Source: Maridesulfovibrio sp. (GTDB taxonomy: Bacteria; Desulfobacterota; Desulfovibrionia; Desulfovibrionales; Desulfovibrionaceae). From it: a stretch of DNA of 64,000 nucleotides. The translations under genes and the position numbers were made by a program. The notes under the pieces were generated by a model. It was not told the origin of the DNA and made no database searches. It saw nothing but the letters and a program-made list of their open reading frames with translations. Positions 33,393 through 42,708 of the stretch are shown here, in pieces (within the stretch, counting starts at the first letter, position 1; each line of letters begins with the position of its first letter). Location: positions 2,985,001-3,049,000 of the forward strand of contig NZ_OY781616.1 in the NCBI RefSeq assembly GCF_963677005.1, given 5' to 3'.

Positions 33393-36080
33393 TCAGCAGT
33401 CCTCTCCATCCCGGTAACGAGGAACAGTTATGGTGATGCAGGTTTCATTTTTCTGATCGGACGTCTCCATGCTGATGGAATAATTCATGGTCTCCGCCAT
33501 CAGCCGGGCAGAATAGGTTCCAAGACCGGTTCCAGAACTTTTACCGGAAGTAACGTATTTATGGAAGAACGTGTCTCGTATTTCCGGTGGAACAGCGCCT
33601 TTGTTGCAAAACGAAATAGTTACCGGATCACCGTCAGTTATGGATATGCGCACCATCTCGTTCTTGGGAGAGGCCTCCAGCGCATTGATAAGCAGCCCGG
33701 AAAAAAGCGAGTAAATCAATCTGTCCTCGCCGCAGACCAGCAGCCCCGAATTTTCATCGTCCTCCGCGCCGTTAACAGCGATGCTGATACCGACCTTGCC
33801 GGACGTGAACCTTGTACGGCTCTGGGCAACAACTGTCCGGGCAATCTCCGCAACATCGACCAGTACCGGGGAATAAACATATTTTCCGGTTTCCATCTTG
33901 AACATGTCCAGGGACATCTCGACCATGGCCAGCATGTTCCTGCCGGACTCCTCGATTATCCTGAGCAACCGCAGCTGGTCTTCCGTCAGGTTGTCGTCCA
34001 TGCACAAGAGTCCCGGCAGACCGATAATCCCGTTGAGCGGGGTCTTCAGGTCATGACGCATAATGAGGTCCACGTCATTCTTCAGCTGTTCCAGTTCCTT
34101 CTTGTCGTTAATGTCTTCCTTAACGGCAACATAGCTGACAATCTTTCCATTGGAATCATATACCGGCGAAATGGATGCGGACTCCCAGTAAAGAGAACCG
34201 TCCTTGCGCCTGTTGGCAACTTCACCCCGCCAGGTTTCCCCGGAGGTGACTGTGTTCCACAGATTCTCGTAAAACTCTTCATCATGAATGCCGGATTTGA
34301 GGATACGCGGGTTGGCACCGATTGCTTCTTCCTTGGAATAACCGGTTTCAAATGAAAAATACGGGTTGACGTAACTTATGGTTCCCTCTGTATCCGTTAT
34401 GACAACGGATACCGGAGCGTTTTCAATGGCTCTGGTCAGAACCTTGAGTTTTTCCTCACGCTCCTTGCGTTCCGTAATATCTATGGCAACGCCTTCAAAT
34501 ACATATTCATAGAGATCATAATCAAAAGTCATGTAACCGAAAATGGCCAGAAAACGCTCACTCCCATCCGGGGTCTCATATGAAATCTCGTACTCAGCGG
34601 TCTCGACATCACCGGCAAGGACTCTTTCGTTTGCCTCCAGAGCAACAGCCATGCTCTCCGGCTTTATATTCACCACATCACTCCATCTTCGTCCCAGTCC
34701 GTTTTCAGGAGGGCCGTAGCCGAGCATTTCAAATCCTTCGCTCAGCCGGATGAATTCACCGAAAATTGTGTGCGAGAAGAAAATAAACTTACTGCTGAGC
34801 TTTTTGGTTATATGGTCGAAACGGGTCTTTGACTCAACCAGTTCATTCTCAATCAGTTTCCTCTCGGTAATGTCGTGCACAGTTCCGTATGAACGTTCCG
34901 CTCGTCCGTCTTCGCCATAATCGAACCGCCCCTGCACGGAAACATATCTGACCTCACCGTCAGGCCTCACGATCCTGTGATCAATATGATAAGGCTCTCC
35001 GCTCTTCATGGAATCACGATAAGCCTCGTTGGCTACGCGGCGGTCAGCGTTATGGATACGTTTTAAAATTGTCCGTTGGGTAGGGACATCATACCCACTG
35101 ATCAGCCCGAAAATCCTGTATGTTTCGTTGGACCACCATATCTTTTTATCCCGCAGGTCAACGCTCCAGTTGCCCAGATGGGCAATGGACTGGGCCTCAT
35201 TCAGACTTTCCCTGCTCCGCTCAACCTCGGCATTTTTGCTGACGACCTTTACCGCTGCAAAAGACCCGCCGACAACGAGAAGCAGTATCACCAGATGAAC
35301 CAGCGAAGAATTCGGAGGTAAATTGCTCCAGCCGTTCAAAGGAAGCGCCGCAATTTCCCAACTGCCCGAAGCAAGGGCTACCGGTTGCAGAACGGCTTTT
35401 GCCTCTGGATTGAAAAACTCGGGACCACCATAAAAAACAGCCCCCGAAGCCCCTTTTTCATCCACTCCGCGTATCGCCAGCCTTAGATTTCTGTTCGATT
35501 TTACTCCCGACTTAGCAAAAAGCAGATCGGCATCAATAACAGCTGAGACTATCCCCCAAAAAACCTCGCGCCTCTCCCCTCTCACAAACACCGGAACCCT
35601 TCCTACAAAGCCTTCCCCGCCGTGCGAAAATTTTACGGGACCGGCCATAATCATTTTTCCGGTCACTTCAGCCTGTTTGCATTTTTCCCATTGCTCAGGC
35701 TCCTTGCGGCAATCAAGCGCCAGAAACGCCTCGTTCCCTTTAAGAGGATGAACGTACCGGACAACATAATCAGGCGCCGCTGAAACATTGCGGATCTCAT
35801 CGGAATTATACATCATTTCCTGAGAGTAATGATCGAAATCGGCTTTGGAAAAAGATGGGTTGAGGGAAATATAGTTGGCAAGACCTTGAATGATATAAAG
35901 ATTACTGGCCACCTGTTTTTCTAATCTGGCCCTGATAACAGCGGTCTGCTGGTAAACATTCAATATCTGGTCGTTTCTGTAGCGCTGCAAAAGCTGATGC
36001 TGCAGGAATGCATCCAGCAGTATTGCAGTCAGAAATATTGCAGCCAGATATTTGGCGATTGACAGGGAGGTGTTTTTCAT
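33393..36080 (-). CDS. Hybrid-free sensor histidine kinase: CHASE-like sensor, three PAS domains
   Basis: The 895-residue membrane protein starts with a membrane helix (about 7-27), then a periplasmic CHASE-like sensor with VRYVHPLKGNEAFLALDCRK. A second helix lies near 262-284, followed by three PAS domains ending near 665. The HisKA domain follows, with the phospho-histidine in MRHDLKTPLNGIIG. The HATPase domain shows NALEAS and GTGLGTY. There is no receiver domain. It stands alone, and no response regulator is adjacent, so its partner is unknown. No clear Shine-Dalgarno precedes the ATG. Confidence 0.88.
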   Translation of the reverse strand: MKNTSLSIAKYLAAIFLTAILLDAFLQHQLLQRYRNDQILNVYQQTAVIRARLEKQVASNLYIIQGLANYISLNPSFSKADFDHYSQEMMYNSDEIRNVSAAPDYVVRYVHPLKGNEAFLALDCRKEPEQWEKCKQAEVTGKMIMAGPVKFSHGGEGFVGRVPVFVRGERREVFWGIVSAVIDADLLFAKSGVKSNRNLRLAIRGVDEKGASGAVFYGGPEFFNPEAKAVLQPVALASGSWEIAALPLNGWSNLPPNSSLVHLVILLLVVGGSFAAVKVVSKNAEVERSRESLNEAQSIAHLGNWSVDLRDKKIWWSNETYRIFGLISGYDVPTQRTILKRIHNADRRVANEAYRDSMKSGEPYHIDHRIVRPDGEVRYVSVQGRFDYGEDGRAERSYGTVHDITERKLIENELVESKTRFDHITKKLSSKFIFFSHTIFGEFIRLSEGFEMLGYGPPENGLGRRWSDVVNIKPESMAVALEANERVLAGDVETAEYEISYETPDGSERFLAIFGYMTFDYDLYEYVFEGVAIDITERKEREEKLKVLTRAIENAPVSVVITDTEGTISYVNPYFSFETGYSKEEAIGANPRILKSGIHDEEFYENLWNTVTSGETWRGEVANRRKDGSLYWESASISPVYDSNGKIVSYVAVKEDINDKKELEQLKNDVDLIMRHDLKTPLNGIIGLPGLLCMDDNLTEDQLRLLRIIEESGRNMLAMVEMSLDMFKMETGKYVYSPVLVDVAEIARTVVAQSRTRFTSGKVGISIAVNGAEDDENSGLLVCGEDRLIYSLFSGLLINALEASPKNEMVRISITDGDPVTISFCNKGAVPPEIRDTFFHKYVTSGKSSGTGLGTYSARLMAETMNYSISMETSDQKNETCITITVPRYRDGEDC

Positions 36081-36229
36081 TAGGAATAATAGTGAGTTAT
36101 CGACTCAAAAACGCCGGATTATCACTTTTCTTTCGCTTTGTATCAGCCTTCGTGTCCGGGCCGTCATGCCGCGAAAAAAAGGAAGTCCTTACTCTTTCAG
36201 AACAATTCCATATATCAAATTATAAAAAC

Positions 36230-36895
36230 CTAGCCTAGCTCCGGATTGATGCTGCGGCTGCCGTTGAACACAACCTGCCACAACCTCTCAAAAGCGTGGC
36301 CGGTGTTGCGGGCATCTCCGGGGTCAGACTCGATAACACCCAGCGCTTTTTCATAAAAGTTCTTCGAACGGACGAGAATACGGTCCCTGCGGACCATGAA
36401 TAATCCGGTGGCGGCACTTGCGATAAATTTTTCCGGAGGGGTGCGTTCAAAAAGTTTTTCATAAGTGTCTCCGACCGGGATATCACGCCCCCACCCGGCC
36501 CATTTACCTTTATTGGCCGGGTCGGCCATCTGGTGCGGTCTTCCGAGACGGTCACAGACAAGACGAAACCAGGCGAAACCCTTGAACGGGACATTGCGGT
36601 CAATGCAGTCCGCAATCAGTGAATTCAGCTTTGCGCAGTCCGCTCCTTCCTCCATATGGATAAAAGGAGCCCCCTGCAGAAAGACCAGAAATTCCGGAAA
36701 ATCAGGATAGTTGCGCACAATGTGGGTCAGATAGGTATGGGACTCCCTTCCCACGTTGGGCAGAACCACGGCCCCTTCCACCGGACTCTCACCCTTATTG
36801 TACACCGTCGACGGACAGTCGAGAGCTTCAAGCCAGGAAAGCTCTTCGCTGTACCTTGCAATGACCGCGCTTACTTTTTCCCCGGAAAACTTCAA
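36230..36895 (-). CDS. DUF3431 family protein
   Basis: The 221-residue protein has the DUF3431 pattern: VIARYSEELSWLEAL, then YNKG, LPNVGRESHTYLTHI and FLVFLQGAPF. The family is usually annotated as glycosyltransferase-like, but no activity is proven. The start is a TTG (36893-36895) that overlaps the nhaA stop in TCTTGA, with GGGGA about 6 bases before. The pair is therefore translationally coupled to nhaA. Confidence 0.72.
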   Translation of the reverse strand: MKFSGEKVSAVIARYSEELSWLEALDCPSTVYNKGESPVEGAVVLPNVGRESHTYLTHIVRNYPDFPEFLVFLQGAPFIHMEEGADCAKLNSLIADCIDRNVPFKGFAWFRLVCDRLGRPHQMADPANKGKWAGWGRDIPVGDTYEKLFERTPPEKFIASAATGLFMVRRDRILVRSKNFYEKALGVIESDPGDARNTGHAFERLWQVVFNGSRSINPELG

Positions 36896-38256
36896 GAATT
36901 ATCCCCGCTGCTGCATTCAAGGGACAACGGGCAGCTCCGCAGTACCAGAAAGCCGAGCAGCCCTGCCACCAGTGAAGCAGCCAGAATGCTGAACTTGGCA
37001 TCCACGATGAACGGCGAGCTTTCTTCCCACGCCAGGGTGGCGATAAATATGGACATGGTAAAACCGATGCCGGCTAAAAGAGATGCCCCGAAAAAATGAC
37101 CGGGAACCATGCTGCCAGGCATGTCCGCCACGCCGAGCTTTATGGCTATCCAACTTGCCAAACATATTCCTGCCGCCTTGCCGCCGATCAGCCCGAAAAA
37201 GATACCCATGCTCACAGGATGGAACAGATCAACTCCTCCGCCTCCGAAGTTTATCCCGGCATTGGCCAGAGCGAATACCGGCATAATCCCGAATGCGACC
37301 CAATAGTGCAGACCGTGCTCTATTCTCTTGAGTGGTGGAGCGGCCTTGATCACATCCCCGTGCATTGATCCGAGGGCGGAAAGCATACCCTTGTTTGAGA
37401 GGGTAACAGCGCCGCTTCCTGCCGCAGATTCATACTCGGAGACATGTCTGGTCATGGCTCCGACAAAATCGTTGCAGCATATTCTGGTGGAAGACGGAAT
37501 GCTCATAGCTGCCAGCACACCGGCAACAGTGGCATGAACGCCGCTTTTCAGAAAAGCCAGCCACATCAGAACGCCGAGTACAAGATACGGCAGCGGAGAC
37601 CTGACGCCCATGCGATTCAAAAAAAGCATTAAAACAAAGAACAGAAGTCCTACCCCGATTATCCAAACCGACACCCCTGTGGAGTAAAACACGGCGATAA
37701 CCAGAATTGCTCCGATGTCGTCCACAATTGCCACTGCGGTCAGAAAAATCTTCAGGCTCGTGGGGACACGATTTCCGAGCATGGAAAGGACGCCGAGTGA
37801 AAAAGCTATATCGGTGGCCATGGGGATTCCCCAGCCGTCCGCGGAACTCGTGCCGGAGTTGAACAGGGCATAAACCACTGCCGGAACAACCATGCCGCCC
37901 ACTGCCGCAAAAATGGGCAGTGACGCCTGTCGAAAGGAGTTCAGTTCCCCGACCAGAATCTCCCGCTTGATTTCAAGGCCCACAAGAAAAAAGAAGACTG
38001 CCATAAGCCCGTCATTAATCCAGAGTATAGCGGGCTTGGTAAGGACGAACTCCCCGGCGCCAACTGTCAGAGGGACATTTTTGAACGCTTCATAAAGATG
38101 GCCCCAGGGGGAATTAGCCCAGATCAAAGCAATGATCGTGGCAACGATGAGCACAACCCCGCCGGAGGATTCAACCTTAACAAACTCATAAAAGGGCTGC
38201 AGCATACGGTCTATTGCCAGCTGCTCCGTGCCTGCCTGCAACGGTTTTTCACTCAT
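36892..38256 (-). CDS. nhaA: Na+/H+ antiporter NhaA
   Basis: The 454-residue protein is an NhaA antiporter, exchanging Na+ or Li+ for H+ at the cytoplasmic membrane. It has the family signatures FFFLVGLEIKREILVGEL, the TDIAFSLGVL unwound helix and the paired aspartates in AVAIVDDIGAILVIA, which bind the ion. It ends in the TCTTGA overlap with DUF3431. GGAG lies before the ATG. Sodium extrusion fits a marine lifestyle. Confidence 0.95.
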   Translation of the reverse strand: MSEKPLQAGTEQLAIDRMLQPFYEFVKVESSGGVVLIVATIIALIWANSPWGHLYEAFKNVPLTVGAGEFVLTKPAILWINDGLMAVFFFLVGLEIKREILVGELNSFRQASLPIFAAVGGMVVPAVVYALFNSGTSSADGWGIPMATDIAFSLGVLSMLGNRVPTSLKIFLTAVAIVDDIGAILVIAVFYSTGVSVWIIGVGLLFFVLMLFLNRMGVRSPLPYLVLGVLMWLAFLKSGVHATVAGVLAAMSIPSSTRICCNDFVGAMTRHVSEYESAAGSGAVTLSNKGMLSALGSMHGDVIKAAPPLKRIEHGLHYWVAFGIMPVFALANAGINFGGGGVDLFHPVSMGIFFGLIGGKAAGICLASWIAIKLGVADMPGSMVPGHFFGASLLAGIGFTMSIFIATLAWEESSPFIVDAKFSILAASLVAGLLGFLVLRSCPLSLECSSGDNS

Positions 38257-38421
38257 TGAAAGTCTCCAATTTTTATTGCTGTAAATTCCTAAACTTTGGT
38301 AAAACAGATTTTATTATCAATTATAATCAGCTTACAACTATCGGTTATTTAACTTCGTTTATACATACAGGAAAGTCAGGCAAAAAAAAACATGGAGAAT
38401 GACCCTGTTCGCGAATCAACT

Positions 38422-39321
38422 TTATTGGGCTCTTACAACCTCGCCTGTCTGCCTGGCGGCAAAGAAACCTGAACTGAACAGAATTCCAGCACAGACCAGA
38501 ACGCATCCACACAAGTGGAACCAACGCAATTCCTCGCCGAGTACCAGAGACGACAGGAGCACCGCGGATACCGGCATTATTCCGGTAAACGCGCCGGCAA
38601 CCGAAGCCTTCACCCGCACCACTCCCGCAAACCAGCAAAGATAGGCCAGCACGGTAACAACAGCACCGTAATAACAGACCGCCACCCATGCTTCGAAGGG
38701 AACAGCAGAAAGATCACACTGCGAATATTCGTACAGGGAGGCCGGGAGAAACCAGAGCAGGCCGAAAAAAGAAATCAACGCGGTGGCCGCAAGGGGTGAA
38801 AGAGGTTCGTTTATCCATTTGCGGAAAACAAGAAACATGGATTCCGCAACAACAGCACCGAGCACAAGCAACAAACCTATAAGCGAGCTGCTTCCGCCCT
38901 CCTGTCCCACGCTGAGAACAAGTATTCCGGCAAAGGAAAGCACTATTCCGCCACAGGACAGCGCTGAGCACTTTTCCCTGAAAAAAGTCCACCCGATTAC
39001 CCCCATGAAGGCAGGCGTTGTGCTGGTGATGATGCCTGCGGACGCAGGACTCACGAACCTCAACCCGAAGAGCAGGCATACGGTAAACAGAAATGATCCG
39101 CAGAGAGCCTGCACAACCAGAATCATCAAACTACGGATAGAAAGGCGGGGCAGTCCTCCTTCCAGATAAAAAAGGACCGGAACTATGATCACTGAGGCCA
39201 GCAGAAAACGCAGGCCGGAAGAGAGGAAAACAGGAAGCCCGGAGACCATTATTTTACCGGCCACCACTGAACTTCCCACTATCACCATTGCCAGGATAAG
39301 ATTTACATATGCTTTTATCAT
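38422..39321 (-). CDS. EamA/DMT-family transporter
   Basis: The 299-residue protein has about 10 membrane helices arranged as two EamA repeats (SSVVAGKIMVSGLPVF ... and VVAESMFLVFRKWINEPLS ...), typical of drug/metabolite exporters. It is 25 bases downstream of the AraC regulator gene, so that regulator is likely its activator. AAAGGAG precedes the ATG. Substrate is unknown. Confidence 0.8.
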   Translation of the reverse strand: MIKAYVNLILAMVIVGSSVVAGKIMVSGLPVFLSSGLRFLLASVIIVPVLFYLEGGLPRLSIRSLMILVVQALCGSFLFTVCLLFGLRFVSPASAGIITSTTPAFMGVIGWTFFREKCSALSCGGIVLSFAGILVLSVGQEGGSSSLIGLLLVLGAVVAESMFLVFRKWINEPLSPLAATALISFFGLLWFLPASLYEYSQCDLSAVPFEAWVAVCYYGAVVTVLAYLCWFAGVVRVKASVAGAFTGIMPVSAVLLSSLVLGEELRWFHLCGCVLVCAGILFSSGFFAARQTGEVVRAQ

Positions 39322-39346
39322 TTCATACTCCTTTCGGAGTACGAAT

Positions 39347-40189
39347 CTATGCCGACACGGTGCTGCTGTTTTGGATGAAATTGCGGTATCGTCCGGGAGT
39401 TATTCCGAACTGCCTGCTGAAATGGCGGTTCAGATGACTCTGATCACAGAAACCGCAGGCAGCGGCTATATCCGCGAGCCTCATACTTGTTTCAAGCATG
39501 CTTTTCGCTCTTCTGGCCCTTATCTGCATCAGGTAGGCGTGGGGGGTAATGCCTGTCCCTTTCTCGAAAACACGCAGAAAATGAAACCGGCTCAAGCCGC
39601 CAAGTGCCGCTAGCTGTTCAAGACTGACGTCCGAAGAGAAACAATCCTCCATGAACTCGCGGGCCATGTTGACTGACCGATGCTCACTACCGGGTTCGCA
39701 GAGGCTCGCCGAGTCATCTGCATGTCTGGAAATCCAGCTGACCAGAAGTTCCAGCAGCATGGTTTCCATCTCCAGCGAGGAAGCGGTCCCCTGTTCCAGA
39801 CTTCTGTGAACCTGCATAATCTGTCCGGCCAACGCTGGATCATTCAGTACGCCTTCCCGGAAATACGGCTGTTCCGGGCGGCTTGAAATCTCACCGGCAG
39901 CCTTCATGAGCAGTTCGGCAGGCAGGTAGAACATGCGGTAAGACCAGCCGCCGTCAACAGCGGGGTGTCCGTCATGGGCTTCTCCGGGTACAACAAGATT
40001 TACAAGCCCCTTGGAGGCCACCAGTTCCGCTCCGCGATATCGGAACCCCATGGCCCCGTCTTCGATAACCCCTACGGCGTAGTCTTCATGAATATGCCGG
40101 GAAAAGATCTGATGAACATAACTCGCCCGGAGAATTTCAAGCTGACAGCCCATTAACCGTATTTTTTTTAAAAGCAGTGAATCTTCCAT
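39347..40189 (-). CDS. AraC-family transcriptional regulator
   Basis: The 280-residue protein has an N-terminal AraC-type sensing domain (HEDYAVGVIEDG) and a C-terminal double HTH (SLEQLAALGGLSRFHFLRVFEKGTG; RLADIAAACGFCDQSHLNRHF) typical of the family. It precedes the EamA exporter gene in the same operon and probably controls it. ATG 40189 is chosen because GGAG lies 10 bases before it; longer readings have no such signal. Confidence 0.85.
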   Translation of the reverse strand: MEDSLLLKKIRLMGCQLEILRASYVHQIFSRHIHEDYAVGVIEDGAMGFRYRGAELVASKGLVNLVVPGEAHDGHPAVDGGWSYRMFYLPAELLMKAAGEISSRPEQPYFREGVLNDPALAGQIMQVHRSLEQGTASSLEMETMLLELLVSWISRHADDSASLCEPGSEHRSVNMAREFMEDCFSSDVSLEQLAALGGLSRFHFLRVFEKGTGITPHAYLMQIRARRAKSMLETSMRLADIAAACGFCDQSHLNRHFSRQFGITPGRYRNFIQNSSTVSA

Positions 40190-40288
40190 TTCCCGATTTC
40201 TCCGGCGTTTTTCGCTCATCAGGATAATAAGCACATCCGCCGCAGTTGCAAGGACTGCCAATTATAAGAATATTAATCGCAAAAAAAG

Positions 40289-40317
40289 TTGACACCTGCC
40301 TGCGTTATGCGTAGAAA
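40289..40317 (+). promoter_or_regulatory. Promoter of tRNA-Phe
   Basis: A consensus -35 TTGACA (40289-40294) is followed after 17 bases by TAGAAA (40312-40317), a near-consensus -10. The predicted start lies a few bases before the tRNA at 40330. Confidence 0.75.
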
Positions 40318-40329
40318 TTCTCCTCCGGC

Positions 40330-40405
40330 GCCGAGGTAGCTCAGTCGGTAGAGCAGGGGACTGAAAATCCCCGTGTCGGCAGTTCAATTCTGTCCCTCGG
40401 CACCA
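40330..40405 (+). tRNA. tRNA-Phe (GAA)
   Basis: The 76-base sequence folds into a standard cloverleaf. The acceptor stem is GCCGAGG pairing with CCTCGGC, the D arm AGCTCAGTCGGTAGAGC, the anticodon stem GGGGA-CTGAAAA-TCCCC with anticodon GAA, and the T arm TCGGCAGTTCAATTCTGTC. The encoded CCA end is present. It has its own promoter and terminator and stands alone, with no neighbouring tRNA. Confidence 0.97.
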
Positions 40406-40418
40406 CACGAGACATATT

Positions 40419-40450
40419 GCCCTCATGATCTGATCATGAGGGCTTTTGTT
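40419..40450 (+). terminator. Terminator of tRNA-Phe
   Basis: A perfect 12-bp inverted repeat, GCCCTCATGATC with GATCATGAGGGC around one base, is followed by TTTTGTTTTTTT. It lies 13 bases after the tRNA. Confidence 0.9.
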
Positions 40451-40641
40451 TTTTTGTCATCATAAAATTCCCTATATTTACCGGCAAGATACGCGCAACT
40501 ATCCATCCCCCTGCTACTTTTCACCCCATCGGAAGCAAATTTTATTTTCGAAAAAATAAAATTCAGTATATATTATAACGACTGGCTGAATCCTATTCAT
40601 TGGACTTTCGTTGTCTGAAACAACCGTTTTGGGGAGATCAC

Positions 40642-42603
40642 ATGAAGTTATCATCAAAATTAATGCTGGGATTCGGTTCTGTTATCGTCCTTCTGCTCAT
40701 ACTTGCGTCAGTGTCTTTCTGGGCACTGAACAATTCAAGCGAAGGCTTTACGCAGTACCGGGAACTTGCGCGCGACACAAACCTGTGCGGACGCCTTCAG
40801 GCCAATATGCTGATGGTTCGCATGAATGTTAAAGACTTCATCCTCACAGGAAGTGAAAAAGACATTGAAGAGTATGGTGTATACTTCAAAAAAATGCGGG
40901 AGTTCCTGGATGAAGCCTTAGCCGAAATAAAAAACCCGGAAAGAGCCGGAATGCTTTCCGCCACAGACGAACTGGTTCGTTCATACGGACAGAACTTTGA
41001 AATCATCAAGAAAGCCAGCCTCCAGAGCAAGCACTATGTTGATCTTCTCAATATGGTCGGACCGCAGATGGAACAAAAACTCTCCCGAATTCTGGAAACA
41101 GCCGAACGTGACAACGATATGGCCGCTGCTGTAAAAAGCGGTTTTGCCCTGCGGCGGCTGCTGCTGGCCAGACTGTACGTGGTCAAATTCCTGCAGGATA
41201 ATTCCAAGTCGGCAATGGAAAGGGTGGGAACCGAAATGGCCGATCTGGACAGAATAACCGCCGAACTTGAACGCAGCCTCAGAAATCCGGAACGCCGTAA
41301 GCTCCTATCAGAACTGATCGAAGGTAAGACAAAATATATTGAGGCATTCAACAGTCTGACAAAGGTAGTATTCAGCCGCAACGAAATAGTTACCGAAAGG
41401 CTTGATAAACTCGGTCCGCAAATCGCTTCCAAAGTTGAGGATGTGAAGCTCTCCGTAATGTCCGACCAGGAAATTCTGGGACCGAAACTGCAGGCAGCCA
41501 ACAGCCAGGCCATCATGCTTGCAGTCATAATCAGCATTGCCGCAGTTGCCGTGGGCATCTTCACGGCCTGGTTCATCATAAGGACGGTAAACATCCAGCT
41601 TGGAAGCGATCCGGCTGAAATAGCAACCATCGCCGCCAGCATTGCAGAAGGGGGTCTGGATCTTCGCTTCAAGAAATCCGCTGTCGGGGTATATGGAAAT
41701 ATGAAAGAGATGGCCATGCAACTTATCCGGGTTGTTACGGACGTTCGCGAAGGATCGGTAAACGTGGCATCCGGCAGCACGGAACTCTCGGCATCGGCGG
41801 AAGGACTCTCCCAAGGGGCAACTGAACAGGCCGCATCCATCGAACAGGTTTCGGCCTCCATTGAAGAAATGGCCAGCAACATCCATCAAAACACCCTTAA
41901 CGCCAAGACCACCGAAGACATAGCCATTCAGGCTGCCGGTGATGCCCGCGAGAGCGGTTCGGCTGTTAACGAAGCCGTGGCGGCCATGAAAAACATTGCT
42001 GAAAAAATCTCCATCATTGAAGAAATCGCGCGCCAGACCAATCTGCTGGCACTTAATGCCGCCATAGAAGCAGCCAGAGCAGGAGAACACGGTAAGGGAT
42101 TCGCAGTTGTCGCTGCGGAAGTCCGCAAGCTGGCTGAACGCAGCGGAAACGCAGCCGGTGAAATAAGTGAACTCTCCACCAGTACCGTAAACGTTGCGGA
42201 AAAGGCCGGATCAATGCTTGAAAAACTGGTCCCTAATATTGAGAGAACCGCCGAACTTGTTCAGGAAATTTCATCTGCCAGTGCGGAGCAGAATTCAGGA
42301 GCGGAGCAGATCAGCAAGGCCATCACCCAGCTTGACGCGGTTATCCAGCAGAATGCCTCAGCGTCCGAAGAAATGGCCTCTACCAGCGAAGAGCTGTCCG
42401 CCCAGAGCATGCAGCTTGAGAACACCATGTCGTTCTTCAAGGTCAGCGGAAATATAAGTATCGGTAGAAATCGTCCCAAGGCCCTGCCACGCTCGGCAGA
42501 ACCTGCGAAGGCACCTGCGGCAGGCGGAGATAAGGACTCTTCCGGTTTCGGAGGGCTTTCGCTGGACATGGCTTCCAGCGACGATGATTTTGAAAAATTC
42601 TAG
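40642..42603 (+). CDS. Methyl-accepting chemotaxis protein
   Basis: The 653-residue chemoreceptor has an N-terminal membrane helix ([16 protein letters not shown]), a periplasmic four-helix-bundle (4HB_MCP-like) sensor, and a second helix ([23 protein letters not shown]). A linker and the cytoplasmic signalling domain follow, with the hairpin [33 protein letters not shown]. It ends with an unstructured tail and no pentapeptide NWETF. GGGAG lies 7 bases before the ATG at 40642. Ligand is unknown. It is alone, without adjacent che genes. Confidence 0.92.
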   Translation: MKLSSKLMLGFGSVIVLLLILASVSFWALNNSSEGFTQYRELARDTNLCGRLQANMLMVRMNVKDFILTGSEKDIEEYGVYFKKMREFLDEALAEIKNPERAGMLSATDELVRSYGQNFEIIKKASLQSKHYVDLLNMVGPQMEQKLSRILETAERDNDMAAAVKSGFALRRLLLARLYVVKFLQDNSKSAMERVGTEMADLDRITAELERSLRNPERRKLLSELIEGKTKYIEAFNSLTKVVFSRNEIVTERLDKLGPQIASKVEDVKLSVMSDQEILGPKLQAANSQAIMLAVIISIAAVAVGIFTAWFIIRTVNIQLGSDPAEIATIAASIAEGGLDLRFKKSAVGVYGNMKEMAMQLIRVVTDVREGSVNVASGSTELSASAEGLSQGATEQAASIEQVSASIEEMASNIHQNTLNAKTTEDIAIQAAGDARESGSAVNEAVAAMKNIAEKISIIEEIARQTNLLALNAAIEAARAGEHGKGFAVVAAEVRKLAERSGNAAGEISELSTSTVNVAEKAGSMLEKLVPNIERTAELVQEISSASAEQNSGAEQISKAITQLDAVIQQNASASEEMASTSEELSAQSMQLENTMSFFKVSGNISIGRNRPKALPRSAEPAKAPAAGGDKDSSGFGGLSLDMASSDDDFEKF

Positions 42604-42646
42604 TCCTTCTCCTGTCCCGGTTGATGCCGGGCACATCTGAGAATGG

Positions 42647-42680
42647 AAAAAGCCGTTGCGGAAATACGCAACGGCTTTTT
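42647..42680. terminator. Bidirectional terminator between the chemoreceptor and HD-protein genes
   Basis: AAAAAGCCGTTGCG pairs with CGCAACGGCTTTTT (42647-42660 with 42667-42680). T-tracts follow on both strands, so both convergent transcripts could end here. Confidence 0.85.
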
Positions 42681-42708
42681 TATTCAATATTTCAAATAGT
42701 TATGTGCG

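Noticed and set aside
40330..40405. tRNA-Phe as a phage or island attachment site
   Set aside because: There is no integrase, no repeated 3' tRNA end and no foreign gene block beside it.
40289..40642. A sigma-28 promoter for the chemoreceptor gene
   Set aside because: I found no TAAA-N15-GCCGATAA-like sequence upstream of 40642.
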